Numbered from the stretch's first letter, positions 1-8,433 are shown. The stretch: DNA of 13,420 nucleotides from JAFGIT01 sp016929465 [NCBI: Candidatus Coatesbacteria bacterium] (GCA_016929465.1 JAFGIT010000288.1:1-13420), one strand, 5' to 3'. Notes: generated from the sequence alone by a model not told the origin. Made by a program: numbers and translations.

Positions 1-1658
1 ACCGATATGATGAGCTCGCCCGGCGGGGTGCTGCGAAATTCGAGCGGGCGCATATCGCCTACGAACCATTCGCCAGACACAATCGAGACCATGTCATCCT
101 TGCTTTCAATCTCGAGCTGAGCGCCTCGTGCCTCCTTCCATCTGTTCTCGATTCTGACGACCAATTCGAATAGGCGGTCCTCAGGATCGGATCCGGGAAT
201 CCGCCTGAGGGCAGCAAAGTCAAGTGCGAAATCGATCTGCGGCTCGGTGGCGAGAGCCGCATAGGCATCAACGCGTGGCCCCATCTCGGATGGGTTCTTC
301 TCACCCAAGACGTTCTCGCTGTCGAAATCCACGGGGGTCGCCGTGGCACGTATATGAGCCTCGACCATATCAGGGCTCCAGTCTGGGTGGACTGCGAGGA
401 CAAGCGCCCCGACGCCGGTAGCATGTGGGGTGGCGACGGATGTCCCGCCACCGTATTGATACCCCCCACCAAATGGCGCGCACGTCCCTGCTCCATCGAG
501 GGGTGCAGAGACATCGGTCCAATATCCGTAGTTGGAGTTCATTGGGACGTCGTTGCGATCGACCCCTCCGACTGCAGCAACTCCGGCGTATCCGGCCGGA
601 TACCCGCCATAGAATCTGCCCGCATTGCCGGCAGCGGCGAAGATCAGGACACCCTTGTCTCTAGCGTATTGGAATGCCGCCTTCCCCGTTTTCGAGTATA
701 GACTGCCCATGCTGGCATGTACGACTCTAGCTCCATTGTCAGCTGCATAGATGGCGTTATCTGCCCCCGCGAGTTGGGATGGGATGTACTTATATATGGT
801 GATCATCGTGGGTGCGTCCCAGACGATCCCCGCTATCCCCATTCCGTTATTCCCCCTTGCAGAATATACTGATGTGCAGAGCACACCGTGCCATGAGCCC
901 ATGTAGTATTCATCCTCCACGTTCGGGGTGTCGAGCGAGAAGTTCCAGCCGTGAATGTCTCCGGGGTAGCCATTGGTGTCATATCCGGGACCTTCAGACT
1001 CCTCGGGATTGATCCACAATGAGCCATCCAGGTCAGGATGGGAGCTGGTATAGCCACAGTCGATTGCACAGATGACGACCTGAGTTGAGCCCGTTGAGAT
1101 GGCCCATGCTTCCGGGCAATGCATCTGGTGTATCGTGCTCTGATAGGGGAAGTAGGTGTCATTGGGGGTGACGTAGTCCTCCGTCGATTCCAGCTTCAGA
1201 GATACATCCGGGGGAGGGCTGATGCAATCGAGTGTGGATGCATCATCTGTGGGGCATGTAAAGTCAAAGATCGGCTCCGCCCAAACAACCCCCGGCAATT
1301 TACTTAGCATATACGAGGCATTTAGCATGTTGGTCGAGGCTGGGACCTTGAACTTGAAGAGCCGTTGGAGAGGTGCGTCGAGACGGTCCGTCTCATTCCG
1401 CCTGCCCTTCATAGCCTCTATATGGGCGGCGAATACAGGTTCTACCGAACCGCCGCCCAGGGAGACTCTTGCGGCCTCGAGCTCGCTCTGCACGAAGGAC
1501 CCGTCCTCAATTGCCGATAGCACACCTCGAACGGAATTCGGCGCAAGTGATACGACTATTTCGCCTGCTGTAGAGTGAATCGTGGCCATCCCGCAAAGGA
1601 TTACCAAGAGGAGAAGCGCGGATGACCGCGAGGATATAAAAGGCAGTTTGGAGTACAT
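1..1658 (-). CDS. Secreted subtilisin-like serine protease (S8), 3' end outside window
   Basis: Extracellular S8 (subtilase) endopeptidase. Reading the minus strand from ATG 1658 gives 552 uninterrupted codons that run off the left edge, so the C-terminus is missing. Residues 1-31 are a signal peptide (hydrophobic ALLLLVILCGMA, likely cleavage after STA). Residues about 32-135 resemble an S8 propeptide ending in the typical VVWAEP. The catalytic domain spans about 160-470 with Asp200 (VICAIDCG), His257 (WHGVLCTS), oxyanion Asn345 (AAAGNAG) and Ser407 (GGGTSVATPHATG), so the full triad is present. From about residue 475 an Ig-like linker domain begins (FELVVRIENRWKEA). The start is supported by AGGAG at 1667-1671, 8 bases upstream. 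It begins 25 bases after the stop of the larger protease gene and is closely similar to that protein's first 550 residues. They are therefore tandem paralogues, probably co-transcribed. Whether it also carries FG-GAP or other C-terminal modules cannot be seen. Substrate unknown. Confidence 0.93.
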   Translation of the reverse strand, partial: MYSKLPFISSRSSALLLLVILCGMATIHSTAGEIVVSLAPNSVRGVLSAIEDGSFVQSELEAARVSLGGGSVEPVFAAHIEAMKGRRNETDRLDAPLQRLFKFKVPASTNMLNASYMLSKLPGVVWAEPIFDFTCPTDDASTLDCISPPPDVSLKLESTEDYVTPNDTYFPYQSTIHQMHCPEAWAISTGSTQVVICAIDCGYTSSHPDLDGSLWINPEESEGPGYDTNGYPGDIHGWNFSLDTPNVEDEYYMGSWHGVLCTSVYSARGNNGMGIAGIVWDAPTMITIYKYIPSQLAGADNAIYAADNGARVVHASMGSLYSKTGKAAFQYARDKGVLIFAAAGNAGRFYGGYPAGYAGVAAVGGVDRNDVPMNSNYGYWTDVSAPLDGAGTCAPFGGGYQYGGGTSVATPHATGVGALVLAVHPDWSPDMVEAHIRATATPVDFDSENVLGEKNPSEMGPRVDAYAALATEPQIDFALDFAALRRIPGSDPEDRLFELVVRIENRWKEARGAQLEIESKDDMVSIVSGEWFVGDMRPLEFRSTPPGELIIS

Positions 1659-1683
1659 GGGAGCATCTCCTATTGGGGATCAT

Positions 1684-4600
1684 TTATTCAGCATCCTTGC
1701 AGCAGCGGAATCCGAAGCCCTTGACCATACCCCAGGGCTCTGGCGCCAGGGAATACATCGTGCTGCAGTTGGGGAACTTAGGATCCTCATAGGTCGAGCC
1801 ACCCATGACCCCGATAGGCACCCCAGTAGCGTCAGTTACAATCTCCCAAGCGTTACCCACCATGTCGTAAACACCGACGCGGGACACACATTTCGGGAAA
1901 TCACCTGTCATGACGACACTATCCCGCCAGGAGTAGTAATCGCCGCAGGTGTATCTGACCCATGTGTTGCCGTACGGATAGTCAAGGCCATTCGAGCCGA
2001 AGCTCCCCGTGCACGCCGCTCGCCATTCAGTCTCGGAGCACAGCCTCTTCCCTGCAAGGGCACAGGCCGTATTTGCCTCGGGCGCGAATTCCGCCAGCCA
2101 GGGGAAGACATTCGGGATCGATCTCGCAGCCCCAGACTCGGTGCCTCGGCTGTAATAAGTCGAATCAGGCCTGCTGGCCTCGTACTTGTCGATGCAGAAG
2201 CTGCCCATGCTGACCATGTCATCCGGGCATTGAGCCGCCTGCTCAAAGACGATAGTCGAGGCGGTAACGAGGTCCTGACCACCGCGCTCATCGGTTAGAA
2301 TGAGGCCCAAAGTGTGGTACCCCGTCGTCTCGAAGAGGTGGCCCGGGCTCTGTAAACTCGATGTGGCTCCGTCATCGAAGAACCACATTGGCTCCGGCTC
2401 ATAGCTGGAGAGCATGACCCTGTATGAGAAAGTTTGCCAACTCGCGCCTACGAGCCCCTCGACGACAATCTCTCCGCCCGGGGGATAGTACTCCTCAATA
2501 GAGATTCTCTCGGATGGCGATGAGAGGACCGTTCCCAAGGACGCGTCGGATAGCTCGCCGGCGATAGTAATCTCCATCGCCGAAAGGTCTTCCGGCAGCG
2601 GGATGTTGACGATATCCTTCAGCTCTAGCAGGAAATGCCTCGGCAGCGTGAGAGTGAAGTTCTGTTCGGTCGTTGTGTAATCCGGGAGATAGAATCTCTG
2701 GTCGAAGGCCTCTATCCACGCGCTGGCAACAACCGTCCTTTCCTCACCCGGATTCGATATCCTGATGTCCGCGTTTAGCGAATCCATACCGACGATCAGC
2801 CGTCTTGATTTAGGATGGATCGTGAGGGATGGCTCCCCGGTCATGCCGTCCTGGGAATATCGCATGTCTGCCGTGCCGTCGCGATAGCCCCACTTTGCAG
2901 CACCATTCTGGACATTGTCCAGGGAGAATATGAAGAATCGGCCCTCCATGGGGATGCCGATCTCGAGTCTCCCGTCCGCGTTGAAATCGTCAATGGAAAT
3001 ATAGGAGTAGGAGTAGATGCCCAGCGCCCTCGGGGCCACGATTATCGGCCAGCCCGGAACGATCTGCCCCTCACTGTTGTATGCGAAGGCGCCCCTGCTG
3101 CTGCTTACGATTATCTCCTGCTTGCCATCACTATTCAGGTCACAGGTAATCGGAGTTCTCAAATACCATATATCTGTATCGATGGGCCAGCCGGGCAGTT
3201 CCTGGCCATTGTGATCGATCACATGAATTTTGCTGCCGCCGCGATGAAGCTGTGTGTTGCGGGGAGGTGCGGCCTCGATCATGACGACCTCGTTCTTGCC
3301 GTCACCATTCACGTCGGCGATCACCGGATGGGTCTTGAACACGGCCATACTACCTATGAAAGGCCAGCCCGACATCACGGTTCCATCGACCTTGAGGGCA
3401 AAGACCCGGTTGTCACCGACCGTCCCTACCACCTCGGGCACCCCATCACCGTCGAGGTCGCCGGCCGAGATCATTACCGTCGAGGTCTCCGGGGTGAACT
3501 GATATTCATCAATGGCAATGGGCCAGTTGGGGAGGACTTCTCCCGAGGCATCGACGGCATAGAATGCGCCGGATGCAATGAATGCGAGCTCATCAGTCCC
3601 ATCGCCATCGAAGTCGACTGCAGCTATGTTGTCCGACTCGACGAATAGGTCCAATGGGAATCCATCTTTGTTACTTCCGTCCATATTGAGCGCCGAAAGC
3701 ACTGGTGTCCCGGACGGATCGATGGGATTAACGGTTTTGACCAGAACCTGCCTGCCGGAATTGCCGCCGAGATTCGCTGTCGAGATCGCGCCGGCGCAAT
3801 ACATGTAGTATGTATGCAAAGCAGGCCATGTACGGCTGTCGGTTATGGTCATTATTCCAAGCTCTTCATCATATATGTGAACACGATGGTAGATATCCTG
3901 GAAGATGAGTTCGTCGGCGAGGTCACCATCCAAATCAGCCACTGCAGGAGTATTTGACATCGGCACGACTGGTATCTCGTCAATCTTCTCGCCGTCGGCT
4001 GTGAATACGAAGCAGGCCATGCTGGTCGGACAGACGATCTCCTGAATTCCGTCGCCATTCAGATCGGCCTTGATGGGTGGGTAGAGCTGAGGGTCGAATT
4101 CCTGGCTGGGCCAGCCCTGGAGGGCCGTTATGCCGCGGTTCACCACAACATCGAGCGAGAGATTCTGCTGCTCCAAGAGGTCGCCGTGAGCCAGTATGAG
4201 GTTCAGAGATGTCTGATGATTCGCAGGGCAGGCAGGATCAACCGTGATGATGTGGGGCGCTGGACCAACGAGTATCTGCAACGGGCGCATTTCACCCAAG
4301 AAAATTGGATCTCCTTCGACGGAGACCATCGGATCGTCCGATTCTACGTGCATATAGATATTCGTTGCCTCTTTCCAGCAGTTTTCGAGAACCAGGAACA
4401 GCTCGAACTGGTTCTCCCCGGGATCGAGCGGTCTCAGAAGATAGGTCTGTGCGGAGAACTCCACTCTTGGCTCTGTAGAGAGTGAAGCATAAGCATCCAC
4501 GCGCGGCCCTATCTCAAATCTATTTATCTCGCCCGCAACATTGGGGTTATAGGGATCAGTTGGGGTCGATGTCGCGCGAATGTGAGCCTGCAACAAGTCG

Positions 4601-5883
4601 GGGTCCCAATCCTGGTGAAGGGATAGCGTGAGCGCTGCAACGCCTGCGGCGTAGGGATTGGCAATCGATGTGCCGCTTCCATAGCCGTAGCCGCCCTCTA
4701 TTATGCAAGTCCTGCACATCTCGAGATCGAGCGGCGCCGAGGCCCCGGTCCAGTAACCATAGTTGGTCCCAGTCGGCACATCCAGCCTATCGACTCCTGC
4801 CACGGCGACGGCGCTCCGGTATGCGGCCGGATAGCGGGGCGCAAAGTCACACTCGTTACCCGCCGCGGAATATATGAGCAGGCCTTGGGCACGCGAATAT
4901 TCGATCATCGCCTTGGCTGTCTTGCAGTATGATGTCGGGCCACCTGCACCCATGTGGGCAATTCTAGCTCCATTATCGGCGGCGTAAACAGCGCACTTGC
5001 AGCCATCGAGCAGCACATTATTCCAATCGCGAACTGTGATCATGACGGTTGCATCCCAGAGCAATCCCGCCATTCCTATCCCGTTGTTGCCCCTCGCGGC
5101 ATATACGGAGGTGCAGTTGACGCCGTGTCCTATTGCCGGACTGAAGTCGTCCGCAACATAAGGGGTCTTTGCGCCGAAGTTCCAGCCGTGAATGTCAGCC
5201 ATGAAGCCGTTGCTGTCACTGGGGCCGTTTGCCTCCTCCGGGTTCTCCCACATCGCATCGATCATGTCTTCATGATGCTGCATGAAGCCGCTATCTATAG
5301 CGCATATCACAACCTGCGTCGAGCCCGTTGAAATTGCCCAGGCCTCGGGTAAGTGCATCTGGAATAGACAGCCCTGGGTGGGAAAGAGTGGGTCATTGGG
5401 CACAACATAATCTTCTGTTGACTCCAGTCCGAGCATCGGCTCGGACTCGGGCAGATCCAGGCCCAGGAACGGATCATGTTCCTCGAATCGCGGTAGATCG
5501 AGCATAGGCTCAGCCCATTCGACGCCCGGAATCTTGCTCAATCTGTATGCAGCGTCGAGTGGATTTATGGTATCTGGGACTTCGAATTTATAGAGAAGTG
5601 ATAGGTCAGGGGCCCCCTTCGGGGAATTTCTCTTTGTCTCCCGATAGGAATGACTCGGAACGACCGGCTCCGGAGGGCCTCCCTCGAGCATCCGGCGAGT
5701 TCTTTCAAGCTCAGGCAGCAAAAATTCGCCGTCGCGGACAACCTCGGTCATCCCCTTGACGGACCTTGATGAGAGTGAGACGACCAGGTCCCCCGCGGAA
5801 GCCTCGAAAGGTGCAATTGTTAGGAATCCCACGAGCAGAAGCAGCAGGGTAGCCGCTGGATTCGATGTGATGGCGTGACGCAT
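1684..5883 (-). CDS. Secreted multidomain subtilase: S8 + FG-GAP propeller + Ig-like + PKD + FGE-like domain
   Basis: A 1399-residue secreted S8 protease (ATG numbering). Residues 1-30 are a signal peptide (ATLLLLLVGFLTIAP, cleavage near EASA). About 31-130 is a propeptide ending VEWAEP. The catalytic domain at about 155-465 has Asp197 (ICAIDSG), His253 (IGHGVNC), Asn343 (SAAGNEC) and Ser406 (GSGTSIANPYAAG; Tyr replaces the usual His after Ser). About 468-590 is a NEW3/CARDB-like beta domain. Seven Asp-rich FG-GAP/VCBS motifs start near 606, 649, 756, 808, 856, 914 and 965 (e.g. DLDGDG) and predict a calcium-binding beta-propeller. About 1021-1132 is an Ig-like module also found in neighbouring proteins, and 1136-1212 is PKD-like (FDDGA). 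The C-terminal 180 residues are FGE/SUMF1-like (MVSMGSFCIDKYEAS, AGKRLCSETEWRAAC, GNAWEIV, GFRCC). They lack the GGSxxC active-site cysteine of true FGE, so this domain probably binds ligand. An in-frame GTG at 5898 lies inside the ribosome binding site, so ATG 5883 is preferred. Confidence 0.95.
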   Translation of the reverse strand: MRHAITSNPAATLLLLLVGFLTIAPFEASAGDLVVSLSSRSVKGMTEVVRDGEFLLPELERTRRMLEGGPPEPVVPSHSYRETKRNSPKGAPDLSLLYKFEVPDTINPLDAAYRLSKIPGVEWAEPMLDLPRFEEHDPFLGLDLPESEPMLGLESTEDYVVPNDPLFPTQGCLFQMHLPEAWAISTGSTQVVICAIDSGFMQHHEDMIDAMWENPEEANGPSDSNGFMADIHGWNFGAKTPYVADDFSPAIGHGVNCTSVYAARGNNGIGMAGLLWDATVMITVRDWNNVLLDGCKCAVYAADNGARIAHMGAGGPTSYCKTAKAMIEYSRAQGLLIYSAAGNECDFAPRYPAAYRSAVAVAGVDRLDVPTGTNYGYWTGASAPLDLEMCRTCIIEGGYGYGSGTSIANPYAAGVAALTLSLHQDWDPDLLQAHIRATSTPTDPYNPNVAGEINRFEIGPRVDAYASLSTEPRVEFSAQTYLLRPLDPGENQFELFLVLENCWKEATNIYMHVESDDPMVSVEGDPIFLGEMRPLQILVGPAPHIITVDPACPANHQTSLNLILAHGDLLEQQNLSLDVVVNRGITALQGWPSQEFDPQLYPPIKADLNGDGIQEIVCPTSMACFVFTADGEKIDEIPVVPMSNTPAVADLDGDLADELIFQDIYHRVHIYDEELGIMTITDSRTWPALHTYYMYCAGAISTANLGGNSGRQVLVKTVNPIDPSGTPVLSALNMDGSNKDGFPLDLFVESDNIAAVDFDGDGTDELAFIASGAFYAVDASGEVLPNWPIAIDEYQFTPETSTVMISAGDLDGDGVPEVVGTVGDNRVFALKVDGTVMSGWPFIGSMAVFKTHPVIADVNGDGKNEVVMIEAAPPRNTQLHRGGSKIHVIDHNGQELPGWPIDTDIWYLRTPITCDLNSDGKQEIIVSSSRGAFAYNSEGQIVPGWPIIVAPRALGIYSYSYISIDDFNADGRLEIGIPMEGRFFIFSLDNVQNGAAKWGYRDGTADMRYSQDGMTGEPSLTIHPKSRRLIVGMDSLNADIRISNPGEERTVVASAWIEAFDQRFYLPDYTTTEQNFTLTLPRHFLLELKDIVNIPLPEDLSAMEITIAGELSDASLGTVLSSPSERISIEEYYPPGGEIVVEGLVGASWQTFSYRVMLSSYEPEPMWFFDDGATSSLQSPGHLFETTGYHTLGLILTDERGGQDLVTASTIVFEQAAQCPDDMVSMGSFCIDKYEASRPDSTYYSRGTESGAARSIPNVFPWLAEFAPEANTACALAGKRLCSETEWRAACTGSFGSNGLDYPYGNTWVRYTCGDYYSWRDSVVMTGDFPKCVSRVGVYDMVGNAWEIVTDATGVPIGVMGGSTYEDPKFPNCSTMYSLAPEPWGMVKGFGFRCCKDAE

Positions 5884-5888
5884 GTTGT

Positions 5889-5896
5889 CCTCCTCC
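5889..5896 (-). promoter_or_regulatory. Ribosome binding site of the large protease gene
   Basis: On the minus strand GGAGGAGG lies 5 bases upstream of ATG 5883. It decides the start: the alternative in-frame GTG at 5898 overlaps this purine tract and would leave no ribosome binding site, and starting at the ATG places the positively charged signal-peptide N-terminus correctly. The 9-base block at 5887-5895 is perfectly complementary to part of the stem-loop at 6066-6086. Confidence 0.8.
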
Positions 5897-5982
5897 ACGC
5901 TTTGTGAACAGTTGGCCGAAAATACAGATGGTGCCCTTGCCTGTGTCGGGCAGCTCCATAAGATTCACATCGTCTATTGTCG

Positions 5983-6010
5983 AATCTACCAGTCCGGCCT
6001 ATCAGGTCAA
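5983..6010 (-). promoter_or_regulatory. Possible sigma70-type promoter for the protease pair
   Basis: On the minus strand TTGACC (6010-6005), a 16-base spacer and TAGATT (5988-5983) form a recognisable but imperfect -35/-10 pair in the 218-base gap before the large protease gene. Transcription would start near 5976 and give a leader of about 90 bases that lacks the upstream stem-loop. This rests on pattern matching only. Confidence 0.3.
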
Positions 6011-6065
6011 CAGATTTTTGAGGGATTCGACATGTGGTCAAGCTTATGCGAGTGAAAGTCACATC

Positions 6066-6086
6066 TCGAAGAGGAGGACTCTTCGA
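6066..6086 (-). promoter_or_regulatory. Perfect stem-loop downstream of the beta-helix gene, in the protease leader
   Basis: TCGAAGAG and CTCTTCGA form an 8-bp perfect inverted repeat around a 5-base loop (TCCTC on the minus strand), extendable by two pairs after one mismatch. It sits 15 bases after the stop of the beta-helix gene and about 180 bases before the large protease start. No T-run follows on either strand, so it is not a standard intrinsic terminator. It may stabilise the 3' end of the upstream message. Its loop and flanks (GTCCTCCTC, 6079-6071) are exactly complementary to the protease ribosome binding site. Confidence 0.6.
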
Positions 6087-6101
6087 TATCTAACCGACTT
6101 A

Positions 6102-8345
6102 TCACAGAGAAATGGAGAATTCAGAGAGCGATAATTCCCCGATGAGCCCGAAGCTCCCGGGCGCGGAGAGCGCCGCCGCGAAGAGATATTCACCTTCCGG
6201 GATGCCGCCCGGAACGACTGATTCGAACATTGGCGCTGGGCCGAGGGAACAGCCTTCAGGAAGCGTCATGTATTCCATCCACGGTGTGAGCTCATTTGTG
6301 AGCGCGCCATTCGGCGTGATGCAGAAGACCATGCCATCCGGCAGGATGAATGCGACATATACATCCACCTGGATATCGGGTCCATCATTCGCTACTTCGA
6401 GCGAGCCTATAAGATAAGAGCCGGGGCTGAATTCGGTGGCATTCAAGGAGCATTCCATCGTCGGTCCCCCGAAATAAATTGGGTAGTGATAGCCCATATC
6501 GACTAGGCCGGTGTCTGACAAGTTGTCGGTCCTGGTGGTAAGATGCGCGAGGCCAAGGGCCTCGGCTGTGTCGCTGCCGGCATCGATGCAGGGGCTATTC
6601 TCGAACTGGCCTGCATCCTCGCTCGAGAGGTAATAATCGCCAAAGTGGCCTGTCGCGAAAAGCGGATCGGAAAAGATGTTGCCCTCACCGTCCCATCCGC
6701 CTTCGATGCAGGAATGAATTGCATAAACTGAGGCTGTTTCATTGACATCTATGGAATTGCTGTTTGCCCATACGATTGTATCAGATATATCCGCAGAGCA
6801 ATTGTAGGCGCAGAAGAGGCCTCCCCCAATCTCGGCAGTATTGCCTGAGACAGTGCAATTTGATATCGCCGCGTTACTTGGGCCGGCGCATATACCACCA
6901 CCCTTCACCGCGGAGTTATCCTGGATCAGGCAATTCCTTACGATGTGGCTTCTCCCATTTCGAAGGTAAATCCCCCCGCCGGCGGACTCATCGTCCTTAT
7001 CCAATGTGCAGTGGTTGTCCATGACAACACAGCCGTCGATTTCGCCGACGGACTCCTGGATAGCAATTCCCGCACCCTCCCAGGCGCTGTTACCGCGCAC
7101 CATGCAGTAGATGATGCTCACATAATGGGAGTCGGTGACCTGGATGCCTCCCCCCTCGCACCATCCGAATTCATCTGGGACCGCGAGATTCTGCTCCACA
7201 TCGCATCCCTCGATCGAAGCGCCATCACATCGCTCGAAGCGGGCGCCCGCGCCCCTCCAGGCCGAATTAGCGTATATTCCGCAATCGCTGACTAAGCCCG
7301 TGGATCTGAAGCAGTAAACTCCGCCTCCAATATTCGCCGAGTTTTGAGTCAAGGAGCTACAGTAGATTGCGATTTCTGAATCACCGGCGGAGATGGCGCC
7401 GCCTCGGCTGACGTATCCATCCGTGATCTCAGCAGTATTATCCGAGAGATCACATTCGGATATCTCAAGGAAAGAGCCGCTGCCGCAGTATATCGCTCCC
7501 CCGTTAATGGCGGTGTTATCCGACAATTGACAGGCCAGGAGTTGCACCGATGAGGCATATACCCCAATTCCGCCTCCCCAGCTTAGACCACTGAGGTCGC
7601 CGATGCCGTTATTGCTAATCATTTTGCAGCCTTTGAAATAGGCCTGAGAATCCTCGAGGAATGACGCGCCACCGAAATAGGAGCTGTTCCCGCTGAAACT
7701 GCTATCGCTTACGGTCAGCGAGGAATTCTCTGAGCAGATTCCCCCGCCCCATCCATTTCCGGATGTATTCAATACACAGTCATTCCGCAGGAAGGCAGTC
7801 GCCTTTATCTCGAGGGCGGAATCAACGCAGTAAATGCCCGCGCCAGCATTTGCATCATTATCCGTGATAATGCAGTCAAATATTGTGAGATCAGTGACCC
7901 CGAGGATGTACATCCCGCCACCCCTGGCCCATTCGCCATACGAGCCGGAATCCGCTCTTCCGCCTTTTATCGTGAGGCTTTCTATTGCTGAGTTGTTGGT
8001 GTATTCGCACTTGATTACTTCATAGGCATTGCCCTCAGCATTGAGGACAGTCTCTTCAGCACAAGCCCCACGCAGGGCCTGATTAGATCGCATCTCGAGC
8101 GGAAAACTCTCGCCGTTGGTCGAGCTGCTATATATTCCAGCTGCCACGTGAATAATCGCAGGATCTTCGACGCTACATGCTACGTTGCTCAATGCACAAT
8201 GGATTGTGCACCATGCTTCATCAGGCGACATACCATTATTGGTGTCATTCCCTCGCAGAGCATCGACGTAGTAGTCGGCGCATATCGCGCACGTGCCGAT
8301 AGCATGCAATATCAAGAACAATAAGATCGCTACGCTCTTATTCAT
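6102..8345 (-). CDS. Secreted cysteine-rich right-handed beta-helix protein with DUF1565-type N-terminus and C-terminal Ig-like domain
   Basis: A 747-residue secreted protein, probably an adhesin, surface or matrix component; enzymatic activity is not evident. Residues 1-23 are a signal peptide (VAILLFLILHAIGTCAICA). Residues 24-100 match the DUF1565 style (DYYVDALRGNDTNNG). About 105-535 is a run of parallel beta-helix coils, each with a GGGIYC-like turn and a D/N/E-C strand followed by DN or GN, resembling Pmp/NosD-type repeats. About 545-622 is a conserved end cap (SPCIDAGS, VDMGYHYPI). About 631-747 is an added Ig-like domain ending in LSEFSIS. There are about 34 cysteines (about 4.5%), many at repeated coil positions, suggesting disulfides or a cysteine ladder. 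ATG 8345 is chosen over the in-frame TTG at 8348 because GGGAG (8354-8358) lies 8 bases upstream. It is paralogous to the partial gene at the right edge. A polysaccharide lyase or hydrolase role cannot be excluded because beta-helices are common there. Confidence 0.93.
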   Translation of the reverse strand: MNKSVAILLFLILHAIGTCAICADYYVDALRGNDTNNGMSPDEAWCTIHCALSNVACSVEDPAIIHVAAGIYSSSTNGESFPLEMRSNQALRGACAEETVLNAEGNAYEVIKCEYTNNSAIESLTIKGGRADSGSYGEWARGGGMYILGVTDLTIFDCIITDNDANAGAGIYCVDSALEIKATAFLRNDCVLNTSGNGWGGGICSENSSLTVSDSSFSGNSSYFGGASFLEDSQAYFKGCKMISNNGIGDLSGLSWGGGIGVYASSVQLLACQLSDNTAINGGAIYCGSGSFLEISECDLSDNTAEITDGYVSRGGAISAGDSEIAIYCSSLTQNSANIGGGVYCFRSTGLVSDCGIYANSAWRGAGARFERCDGASIEGCDVEQNLAVPDEFGWCEGGGIQVTDSHYVSIIYCMVRGNSAWEGAGIAIQESVGEIDGCVVMDNHCTLDKDDESAGGGIYLRNGRSHIVRNCLIQDNSAVKGGGICAGPSNAAISNCTVSGNTAEIGGGLFCAYNCSADISDTIVWANSNSIDVNETASVYAIHSCIEGGWDGEGNIFSDPLFATGHFGDYYLSSEDAGQFENSPCIDAGSDTAEALGLAHLTTRTDNLSDTGLVDMGYHYPIYFGGPTMECSLNATEFSPGSYLIGSLEVANDGPDIQVDVYVAFILPDGMVFCITPNGALTNELTPWMEYMTLPEGCSLGPAPMFESVVPGGIPEGEYLFAAALSAPGSFGLIGELSLSEFSISL

Positions 8346-8405
8346 CAACTACTCTCCCAGATTTCATTATTGATGATTGCTCATATTTCTAATTATTTCG
8401 ACCTG

Positions 8406-8433
8406 ATTAATAAGCAGGTGCCGTGCCAATCAA
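8406..8433 (-). promoter_or_regulatory. Weak candidate promoter for the beta-helix gene
   Basis: In the 164-base AT-rich gap between the propeller and beta-helix genes the minus strand reads TTGATT (8433-8428), 16 bases, then ATTAAT (8411-8406). The -10 part lies in the loop of a short inverted repeat (ACCTG/CAGGT, 8401-8419). The hexamers match consensus only partly. No terminator with a T-run was found after the propeller gene, so read-through is equally possible. Confidence 0.22.

Noticed and set aside
1684-2229. True formylglycine-generating enzyme activity for the C-terminal domain
   Set aside because: The GGSxxC active-site cysteine is absent and no sulfatase gene lies nearby in the window.
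1582-2298. 238-codon plus-strand ORF spanning the end of one protease and the start of the other
   Set aside because: It crosses the junction of two well-supported minus-strand genes and has no recognisable domain. It is best explained as a shadow frame.
2815-3648. 277-codon plus-strand ORF antisense to the FG-GAP region
   Set aside because: It is the mirror of a repetitive, GC-biased coding region. It shows no ribosome binding site or recognisable domain, and the opposite frame has clear FG-GAP motifs.
6102-8345. Repeated GGGIY-like coding units considered as a DNA tandem repeat
   Set aside because: The periodicity is at protein level (beta-helix coils). The nucleotide units have diverged too far to be a DNA repeat array, and there are no constant repeats with unique spacers, so it is not a CRISPR.
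8401-8419. ACCTG/CAGGT inverted repeat as a terminator of the propeller gene
   Set aside because: Only a 5-bp stem with a 9-base loop and no T-run; too weak to call.
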